Shown piece by piece: positions 1 through 7,700 of a stretch of DNA of 10,608 nt. A program made the position numbers and the translations under genes. Position 1 is the first letter of the stretch. Each line of letters opens with the position of its first letter. The DNA comes from an uncultured Clostridiaceae bacterium. Its GTDB lineage: Bacteria > Bacillota > Clostridia > Lachnospirales > Lachnospiraceae. Where the stretch lies: NCBI GenBank assembly GCA_949948825.1, contig CATLIJ010000067.1, positions 1-10,608 of the forward strand. Direction: 5' to 3'. The notes under the pieces were generated by a model, which saw only the letters and a list, made by a program, of their open reading frames with translations, was not told where the DNA came from and made no database searches.

Positions 1-512
1 GCTCTGGCTATAGCTCCCTCTGCATTTTCATACACATATTTTTTCTGAATCGAATCACTGCTGGTATAATACCTGATAAACAAGGTTCCTGCCTTCATAT
101 CCTCCGGCTTTACTGTTCCGATCTTTGTTGTCCCCAAATAAAGAGCAGTTTCCGGACAGCTGTCTGCGGAAATCAGCACCACGTAACCCTGGGTATTCCT
201 AAATTCCAAAATTCCTCCCCTGTCAGTCCCTTCCTGATCTGCAACCAGATTCTCCGTGTCAGATGCTACGGAAGCATACACCTTTGCATAGCTGACTGCC
301 TGTCTGGCGATTCCCTGCAGCTGAGAAATGGTATTATCCATAATCAGCTGGGCAAACTGCTGCTTTTGGAGCCGCACAAACATTTTTGCCGCCGGACTCA
401 TGATTCCCACCATCATGGCCATCATTATTCCTGACAAAAGCATGGTGACAACCATTTCCACCAGAGTCGTTCCTGCTCTTCTTCTTTTTTTCAAGCTGTG
501 CCATTTTTTCAT
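1..512 (-). CDS. Prepilin-type protein (PilW/GspJ-like), 3' end outside the window
   Basis: The ATG at 512 overlaps the previous stop (ATGA) and has a good ribosome binding site. The frame stays open to position 1 (170 codons), so the gene continues off the left edge. The N-terminus is a basic leader (MKKWHSLKKRRRAG) followed by TTLVEMVVTMLLSGIMMAMMVG, a textbook prepilin cleavage site with Glu at +5. A helix follows (FVRLQKQQFAQLIMDNTISQLQGIARQ), then a beta-rich domain with segments such as GGILEFRNTQGYVVLI and GTLFIRYYT. The layout and expected size above 170 residues fit the larger minor pilins (PilW, GspJ), though this is by shape and not by confirmed homology. It is the last visible gene of the unit. 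An overlapping 78-residue frame starting at 570 is a shadow of this gene. Confidence 0.85.
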   Translation of the reverse strand, partial: MKKWHSLKKRRRAGTTLVEMVVTMLLSGIMMAMMVGIMSPAAKMFVRLQKQQFAQLIMDNTISQLQGIARQAVSYAKVYASVASDTENLVADQEGTDRGGILEFRNTQGYVVLISADSCPETALYLGTTKIGTVKPEDMKAGTLFIRYYTSSDSIQKKYVYENAEGAIAR

Positions 513-919
513 GGCCCTTCACCTCCCGGATCTGGCGTCTCTGGCTGCCCGGAAACCTCCGGAGGCCCAAACATATAAAAGGTAATCTGGTCGGTTCCGC
601 TCAAAATCTCTTTTCTGCCCAGTCTGACTTCTACCTGAAACAGCTTGGCAGTCCCCACCTGAGATTCATCCTGAGAAATAGCCACAAAAGAATACACAGC
701 AGTCTCATTGCCATCTGTCCACGAAGTTTCCCTCAGTTCCCGGCAAATCTCCGCATTTTTCTTCCGAATCGATTCACTTTTTATTTTTACACTGCTACCG
801 AAGGCTACAGCTCCTTGAAGGACTGCTGCCATTAGTAGAAAAAGAAGGCCACTGACCATGACTTCCGGTAAAGATTCACCGGAATAAAGATGTTGTTTTT
901 TCAATTTTCCCAATATCAT
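509..919 (-). CDS. Small prepilin-type protein (PilV/pseudopilin-like), 136 aa
   Basis: From the ATG at 919 the protein has a 14-residue basic leader ending in Gly, then ESLPEVMVSGLLFLLMAAV. That gives the prepilin peptidase pattern G|xxxxE with Glu at +5 and a single N-terminal helix. The Glu at +1 and Pro at +4 are less usual than the common FTLVE form. The remaining roughly 100 residues include a polar helix (SESIRKKNAEICREL) and short beta strands, ending in a Pro/Gly-rich tail (SGQPETPDPGGEGP). It begins 2 nt after the stop of the upstream minor pilin and its TGA overlaps the next ATG (ATGA), so the three pilins are likely translationally coupled. A TTG six bases upstream would add two residues but is badly spaced from the ribosome binding site. 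Likely a minor pilin or pseudopilin; exact subunit role not determinable. Confidence 0.82.
   Translation of the reverse strand: MILGKLKKQHLYSGESLPEVMVSGLLFLLMAAVLQGAVAFGSSVKIKSESIRKKNAEICRELRETSWTDGNETAVYSFVAISQDESQVGTAKLFQVEVRLGRKEILSGTDQITFYMFGPPEVSGQPETPDPGGEGP
521..527 (-). promoter_or_regulatory. Ribosome binding site for the third prepilin gene
   Basis: GGGAGGT lies 8 nt upstream of the ATG at 512, within the 3' end of the preceding gene. It supports independent initiation in addition to coupling through the ATGA overlap. Confidence 0.7.
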
Positions 920-921
920 AT

Positions 922-1665
922 TCAATATTCCTCGTCTTCAGTAAACACAGGATCAAAAATACATCTTGTAATCCTGTTATTGTTAAATTCATAGTGAACC
1001 TTTTCATCCCCGCTGATTATATATTCCTGGTCGGTTCCTGTCCGGCACCAATGATTATCCTTCCATGTAATTCCCACTCCATTGCAGCTAAAATATACTT
1101 CATAGGCAGCGCTTTGGGTGTATTCTGTACTGTAGCTGTACGGTATATCGTTTAATACAGCAGTCACTTCCACTGTGAAAACATATCTTTGAAAAGTCAT
1201 ATTCAATATATCCTGAGGACTGTTATCTTCCCGCATAATATCTCCGGTCAGGCTGTCATCCTCCTCCCGGCTTGTCTCTTTATACAATACCACCTTAATT
1301 TTTCCATATTCTTCGTTTCCGGTTGTATCATTGGAGGATGTGTAATGAAAAATCGTTTCCTCCGGATGTTCCGGATCATACTCTCCGTAAGCTCCCTCTA
1401 AAAATTTGTATACATATCGGTAAAAGCTGTCATTTGGAGCCATTGTAAGAGCGTTCTCCATCTCATTATACCTTTTCAGTTCAAAATCCAGCACTTTGGC
1501 AAAGCTTTGCGCTGCCTGATAGCTCCGTTCCTGTTCCAGACGCCGATTGGCGCGGGAGAGCAAAAGTCCTGAGGTGTAGACCATTGCCAGAGAAAACGCT
1601 GCCAAAAATGCAGATACACAAGCTGCCATCACAAGGGCAGTTCCCTTTTTTGAATTGTGTCTCAC
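922..1665 (-). CDS. Minor pilin-like protein (PilX/GspK-type N-terminus), 247 aa
   Basis: The start is GTG with a 7-residue basic leader (MRHNSKK), then Gly and a hydrophobic stretch beginning TALVMAACVSAF, followed by a polar helix rich in Gln/Glu/Arg (RRLEQERSYQAAQ). This is the layout of a type IV prepilin-class protein: cleavage after Gly8 is expected, and the helix would hold it in the membrane before assembly. Position +5 is Met where most pilins have Glu; loss of Glu5 is known for GspK and is compatible with a tip-located minor pilin. The rest is a soluble beta-rich domain with three cysteines (194, 207, 235), which could allow one disulfide. It lies 58 nt after the giant gene and its TGA abuts the next start, so it is probably co-transcribed with both. 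The exact family is unresolved; a general pilus-assembly (PilX N-terminal) protein is the best guess. Confidence 0.8.
   Translation of the reverse strand: MRHNSKKGTALVMAACVSAFLAAFSLAMVYTSGLLLSRANRRLEQERSYQAAQSFAKVLDFELKRYNEMENALTMAPNDSFYRYVYKFLEGAYGEYDPEHPEETIFHYTSSNDTTGNEEYGKIKVVLYKETSREEDDSLTGDIMREDNSPQDILNMTFQRYVFTVEVTAVLNDIPYSYSTEYTQSAAYEVYFSCNGVGITWKDNHWCRTGTDQEYIISGDEKVHYEFNNNRITRCIFDPVFTEDEEY
929..933 (-). promoter_or_regulatory. Ribosome binding site that sets the second prepilin start
   Basis: GAGGA sits 9 nt upstream of the ATG at 919 but only 3 nt upstream of an alternative TTG at 925. This spacing favours the ATG. The site lies inside the last codons of the preceding gene. Confidence 0.65.
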
Positions 1666-1723
1666 AGGCCCTTTGCCCTCCCTTCTGTTTTAAAATTTTG
1701 CCCGGAAATAATCTCCGAAATGA
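1666..1723. other. Short intergenic gap between the giant gene and the first minor pilin
   Basis: This is the only non-coding stretch in the window. Read on the minus strand it holds a weak 4-bp inverted repeat (CGGA/TCCG), the AT-rich palindrome AAAATTTTAAAA, and then the ribosome binding site of the next gene. There is no strong stem followed by a T-run, so it does not look like a terminator. An internal promoter cannot be excluded but no convincing -35/-10 pair was seen. It is most simply an operon spacer. Confidence 0.6.
1676..1682 (-). promoter_or_regulatory. Ribosome binding site for the GTG-started minor pilin gene
   Basis: GGGAGGG lies 10 nt upstream of the GTG at 1665. It decides the start, because the frame upstream reaches a TAA (1692-1690) with no ATG and the next in-frame ATG would fall inside the membrane helix. 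Confidence 0.7.
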
Positions 1724-4700
1724 TTACATATATTTTTTCTTCTTTTCCACTACAAAAAATTCACATGCGCTTTTCCTAGAGTATGGAATTTCAGCAGCTC
1801 TGGATTTTGTGCTTTCATCCACTGAATTGCTCTTTACCTCCTGGAAATTTGCACTCCTATTCACGAGCTGACTCTTTTTCTCGTAAGACTGGATGCTCTT
1901 CTTCCAAAGCTCTGCACTTTCTTCAGCCTTAAACTCTGCACTATCCGTCTCCTGGGATTTTGCACTTGCTTCGGCTTTAGATTTTGTACTTTCCGTCTTC
2001 TGAGACTTCCCATTCTCTTCGGCTTTAGACTCTGCTCTTTCTGCCTTCTGGAATTTTACACTTTCTTCGGCTTTAGACTCCACATTTTCTGTCTCCTGGA
2101 ATTTTGCACTTGCTTCGGCTTTAGACTCTGCACTTTCCTTCACAGAAGTTCCTGTGCTTTCTTCCTCTGAAGATTTTGCACTCTCTTCCTTTGAAGAGGA
2201 CTTGTCACTTTCTTCCTTCGTGGACTCCAAACTCTCCTCCTCTGAAGAGAACTCTTCACTTTCTTCCTTTGAGGACTCCTCACTCTCCTCCTCTGAAGAA
2301 GACTCTTCACTTTCTTCCTTCGTGGACTCCAAACTCTCCTCCTCCGAAGAGGACTCATCACTTTCTTCCTTTGAGGATTCCTCACTCTCCTCCTCTGAAG
2401 AGGACTCTTCACTTTCTTCCTTCGTGGACTCCTCACTCTCCTCCTCTGAAGAAGACTCCTCACTTTCTTCCTTTGTGGATTCCTCACTCTCCTCCTCTGA
2501 AGAAGATTCGTCACTTTCTTCCTTTGTGGACTCCTCACTCTCCTCCTCTGAAGAAGATTCGTCACTTTCTTCCTTTGAAGCCCCCTCACTCTCCTTCTCC
2601 AAAGAGGACTCGTCGCTTTCTTCCTTTGTGGACTCCTCACTCTCTTCCTCTGAAGAAGGCTCGTCACTCTCTTCCTCCAAAGACTCCAAACCTTCCTTTT
2701 CTGCTTCTTCGGTTTCTCCCAAATCCAGATCAGGAGTCAGATCATTTTTCAGCAAAATCCCGTCTTCCTCATCATCCAGGCTTCCCAGGGAAACCGTCTC
2801 TTCGTCCGAATCCACAAAAGCATCACTGTCTTCCTCTGCTGCTGCCCATATAGTTACTGTATGGGTTGGACGCAGAATGCTGTCCCGGATAATCACATCC
2901 TCCTTAGGCTTTAACCGGTCTGCATCTGGAAGAATCAACTGGTAAGTAAATCCATCTCCCTTTTTCTTCACCTGCAGGCTGGCGGAAAGCTCCGCCTCAT
3001 AGGTATAGGGAAGCTGTGCCTCCTCATACTGTCCGTTAATGATTACTGTATAATCTGATAAATCCCCTTCTGTCCAGGTATCGGTACTTTCCTCCTTTTC
3101 ATAGACCATCACCTGGTCCTCCTCCTCAACAAGCTTGTAGGTGCGGCTCTGCCCGTCCTTTCCGGTCAGGGTCACTCCGTAGGCTTTGGCAGGCTCCTCG
3201 CTGTCCCAGGTCAGGACAATGGTATCTGCTGTCCACTCCTCCTCCTCTCCCTCCAGGTCCGGATTGGTTTGTACAATCACAGGTACTTTCCTTTCCAGGT
3301 TTTTCAAAAGCACTTTAGGAGAAGCAAGCTTTATGAACGGAAGCTGCCAGATATCCGGGTTTAACACCCACCTGGAGCTGACCTGCCCGTCTCCGGCTGA
3401 GATTCTGGTGCTGCACAGGAGGTATTTTCCTGCATATTCTGCCGGAAGTCCTGTGAGAATATGACTGTACTGTGTACTGCTGTCTGTCTCCATCATAACC
3501 GGCAGAGACGGCTTTCCCCCGCTTGCTCCAGGGTAATAGGCCAGCAGGCCCTCCGGCTCTTCTCCGCCAGCGTCCGGGCTTGTAACAGCATCCATGGCTT
3601 CTTTTGCATGATCCTCTGTGTCAAACACATAAGCCTTCAGAAGATATCCGCTGTCTCCGGAGGGAATACTTTGGGCATCATCTGCTGTCACCATGACCTT
3701 CAGCTTTTCTTCTGTAAACTGCTTCATGGACAAAGGCTTATCCTTCTCATACACCCAGTCTGCATCCTTGCTCCAGGTCACAGAAGGCTCTGCAACTCTT
3801 GCCGGTATGGGAATTTCTGTGGTAATGCCATCCACGCTCCTGACATATTGGGTATTTTCCGCAGAATCCGACGGACGGACCACCACAAAGATCAGGCCCT
3901 TTCTGCCTGCATAAGCTTCCAGGTCAACCATCTTTTTATACTTTCCATCCTCCTGATTTTCCTCGCCAGCCTCTACACTGTCCACAACCAGCACTGCTTC
4001 CTCTAAAACAGTGCCATCTTCTCCATAAGGCTGGAAATACACATCATAATAGCTGCATCCCTCCTCTGGCCTTACTGGCTCCCACTGAATCTCATAGAAC
4101 AGCTCATCAATATTCGGATTCGTCACCTTGGGCTGGGACGGTCTGGGCAGACGCTTTCTGACCAGGTAAGTCTTCACAGAGGAGCGTCCCAGCTCTCCCT
4201 TTCCTTCCTCTCCCTTACGGGTTACGGTCAGCTCCACCTCATCATAGTCCCAATCCTCTGCATCAATTGTAATCCTGCAGTCCTCCACCTCCTTACCATT
4301 CAGCAAAACGATCTGATCCGTGCTCCCTCCTTGCTCCTTTTTCCGGATTCCGGTGAGAGAGACAAAATAGCAGTCGCCCTCCTTGTACGTGTCCTCATCC
4401 CAGGAAAACGTATATTCCAGCCGTTTGTCCTGATTTTCTTCATAAACAACCTCCTCTGCCAGAACTGGATAGGGAAGCCAGACAATCAGATTTTGAGATA
4501 CCCAACGGCAATCCTGAAAGGTATGCTGATTGTCAAAAATGGTCTCCTCCAGCACCGGGCTGTAGGCATAAGTCCAGGGTTCTTCCTCTTTTGCTGTGTA
4601 AGTAAAAATATTCGCCTTGTCCTTTTCCTCCAAAGCTACCGGATAATAGGTGCAGACCGGGCCCAAACCAGGCTCCCCATACCATACCCGCACATGCAGA

Positions 4701-7700
4701 TCCTCCACATCTGCCAGATAAGAGGGCAGATCCGTAAATACTGCAGATGCTTTGCCATTGGAGGCAGTCAGAATATCCCTGCTCATAAATACTGCGGTTC
4801 TCTCCTCCTCTCCCTCCTTCCAGGTTCCCGTAAGCTCTGCCCGGTACACAGGAGGCGTGGTCACATTGCCAGAACCAGAAGCATCTAATGTAACTGTAAT
4901 TTTCAAATCAGAAAAATTCGTTCCAGACACCTGGCATCCTGGCACTGCCTTTTTCTGTCCTGCCTTTTCCGCCAGGGTAATCTCTGGTATGTAGGCAGGC
5001 AGACAGGCGGGTACAGATATCTGAGAAGAATCATCCACATCCCCATCCAGGCTGACAGCCTGAACCCGAAGCTGCTGAAGGGAATCTTTATTTGCCAAAA
5101 GGTAATTTCCTGTCAGCCCTCCCTTTCCGTCCGGCTTCATTTGCAGGGAAGAGGTTCCGTCCATAAAATCTACTGCAATATACCAGTTTTCCCCATAATT
5201 CAGGTAGCTTTCCTGGTTTTTCAGAAGGAACCGGTATAACAGCAGGTTATCTGCATTTTTGTCCAGCTCAATCTGAAGCTCCGGCTTGGGAAGAGTGGGC
5301 AGATTGTCTGCACTGTCTTCCGAATCCCTCCACTCAGACGGCTCCACATCTTCAAACATGCTGCAGGCCCTTACCTGAACACTGAGCTGGTCTCCATAAG
5401 CTGCCGCAGATTTGGGAAGCTCCAGATAATAAGCATCCGAATAAAATTCAAAATCCATCAGCCTTTGGCTGCCTGCATATAACACAGCCTCATAACGGAA
5501 GGGATCGCTTCCTGGCCATGGCTCTACCTGGATGGCAAGCTGACTTCCCTTTTTTTCCACCGTCACCCGCTTCGGCAGCATCATTTCCCTGGCAATCATT
5601 TCCTCCTGAATCAAATTGTTGCTGCTTTCTATCTTATGATAAGCATAGCGTACCTGCTCATCAAAGCCGCTTTCCTTCCTTAACACAGCCCCCAAGCCTC
5701 CATACCCTGAGGAAAGCTTAAACAAAACTGTGCCGACTGCCAAGGTTCTGTCAGCTCCCCGGTAAACCTTATCCTTTTCAATCTCCAGACCAGACACCCT
5801 GGTTCCTGGGTTTAAGGCTGCTGCATAGTCCTCTCCATTATAAGAAATCAGGTATGCACAGCCAGTTCCCGCCCTTTTCAGAGTATCTGTGATTGCCGTT
5901 GTGCCGGATGGGCTGAAGCTGTTAATGCCTCCTGTCCTCTCATCACTGAAAAAGTAATTCCCTTTTGCCTGAAGCTTTGTTACATTCTGGTTATTGGTGG
6001 AATAAGACACAATGGGATAGCCCTTTTTCCTGTAATAATACCCGCTGCTATTGGCGGTGTCATATTGAGGATGGACCGAATAACAATCCTTTAACACTGT
6101 ATTGGCTGCTCCGTCCGCCCCGTACCGCTCTCCGAAAATACCTCCCACAAAAAGGTTTCCGCCTCCTCCTGTGAGCACAGCTGCAAAATTGCGGCACCTT
6201 TCTATATGAAGCTTAATATTTCCAGTGGCCCTGCCAATCTGGTCCTGGCTCCTGGGATTATCGCAGGAGAAGAATCCCACGATTCCGGATGCCATGGAAT
6301 TGGAATAAATCTCCACCCCGGAGCCATTGACACAGTCCATCACCTGGATGGTATAATTCTGAGCCCCCTTGGCGCTGCCAGACTCATATGCCGTCACATT
6401 TCCTAAAATTCCCGCGCTGTCATTGGCACAATTTGCATTGCTTCTGCCTGTCTGCCCGAAAATATTGCCGTAATTCCCGCTGCTTATGATATTATACTCA
6501 TTTCCCTCATAAGCATGGTAAAGCTGGGCCACAATGCCTCCTGACGCGCCTACCCATCCGGTGCCATAGGTGGTCTGCAGATTGCCGTAATTATAGCACT
6601 GCTCCAGGGTTCCTCCGGTCCCGGTCCACTGGCCTAAAATGCCTCCCGAGTAATGGGTCCGCAGGCAGTATACTGTGCCGTAATTAACACAGCCCCTAAG
6701 CTTCCATCCGTCCCTAGTCGTATTGTTCTGATTGCCGATGATTCCTCCGGCAAACCGGTTGGTGTCATTAGAAGAAAGCTGTCTTCCCACAAATGCCTGG
6801 TTCAGCAAAAAGGAAAGATCCTCCTCGGATTCATTCATGCCGATGATTCCTCCGGTACCCACTCCTATGGCATCTGACTTATTATTCAGATACCAGTCTC
6901 CGGTGGCACAGTAATCCACCTTCCCTTCCGGCCCGTTGTAGGCAGTAATGCCTCCCAGATTGCCGTTTACCGACAAAATCAGGACCATGCTCCGCCCGCT
7001 GCTCACACTGTTATTTGACCCATTGTAGCGGAAGCTTTCCAGAGAAGCCTTGTTGGTTCCATTCCAGGTCACATAACTGCTGTCTGCAGCAATACCATAA
7101 AGCTCTGCTCTGGCTGCCAGCTCTTTCCCGTTCAGGCCCTGGCTGCCTGAGGCTCCGCCTTCTGCCATCAGCTTCTCTGTCACCGCATCCCCGGACAGCC
7201 GAAGACTTCCCTTGTTGTAGCCCACAATTCCTCCGGCCATTCCCCTTTCCACCTCAATCCGGCTGGTTTTGCTGCCCTTTTCAATCAGGCATCCCACAAT
7301 CTGTCCTGTGGTTTCATTTTTCCCGGCCACGCCTCCTGTATGGGAGGATAAAGCCTCCTTTTGGGCTGCTGTGCTGGTGCTGGTGGCTGTGTACACCCCG
7401 TCAACAGCCATGGAAATGCCTTTGATCCTGCATTCTGTAAGCTCTCCCCGGTTTTCCCCGGCTATGCCTCCATAACATGCGCCTGCAGTGCCTCCCTTAT
7501 CCTCTGTGATCGTTCCGGAAAAGGTACAGCCCTCTACCCTTGCGCTGTCCTGGTTTCTTCCGGCTATGCCTCCTATGTACTGATAATTCGTCTCGGCAAT
7601 CAAATCAATCCCTCTGGAATCAACTATTATATTCTCAATAATCCATGATTCCTCCCAGGCTCCTTTTTCTCCCTCCTCCCCGTTTTCTCCTGCCACTCCG

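Noticed and set aside
334..570. 78-residue minus-strand frame overlapping the pilin junction
   Set aside because: Out of frame with the prepilin at 512, lacks hydrophobic or domain features, and overlaps two well-supported genes.
1690..1720. Inverted repeat near the giant gene's stop as a terminator
   Set aside because: Stem of only about 4 bp and no adjacent T-run on the minus strand; tight downstream genes argue for read-through.
1727..1780. Possible sortase-type sorting signal at the end of the giant protein (FFVVEKKKK)
   Set aside because: No LPXTG-like pentapeptide precedes it and the hydrophobic stretch is only four residues.
2140..2667. Arg-rich 175-residue frame on the minus strand within the array
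   Set aside because: Alternative frame of the same repeat; basic RRRVRSPQRKK units are a by-product of GA-rich DNA in another phase.
2154..2945. Long plus-strand open frames of 263 and 225 residues opposite the Ser/Glu array
   Set aside because: A 51-bp repeat without stops in one unit stays open in several frames. The translations are low-complexity mirror images of the array and have no independent start context or domain.
3461..4888. Plus-strand frames of 181 and 185 residues
   Set aside because: They lie opposite the continuous giant gene, have no ribosome binding site noticed and no recognisable domain, and are shadows of its codon pattern.
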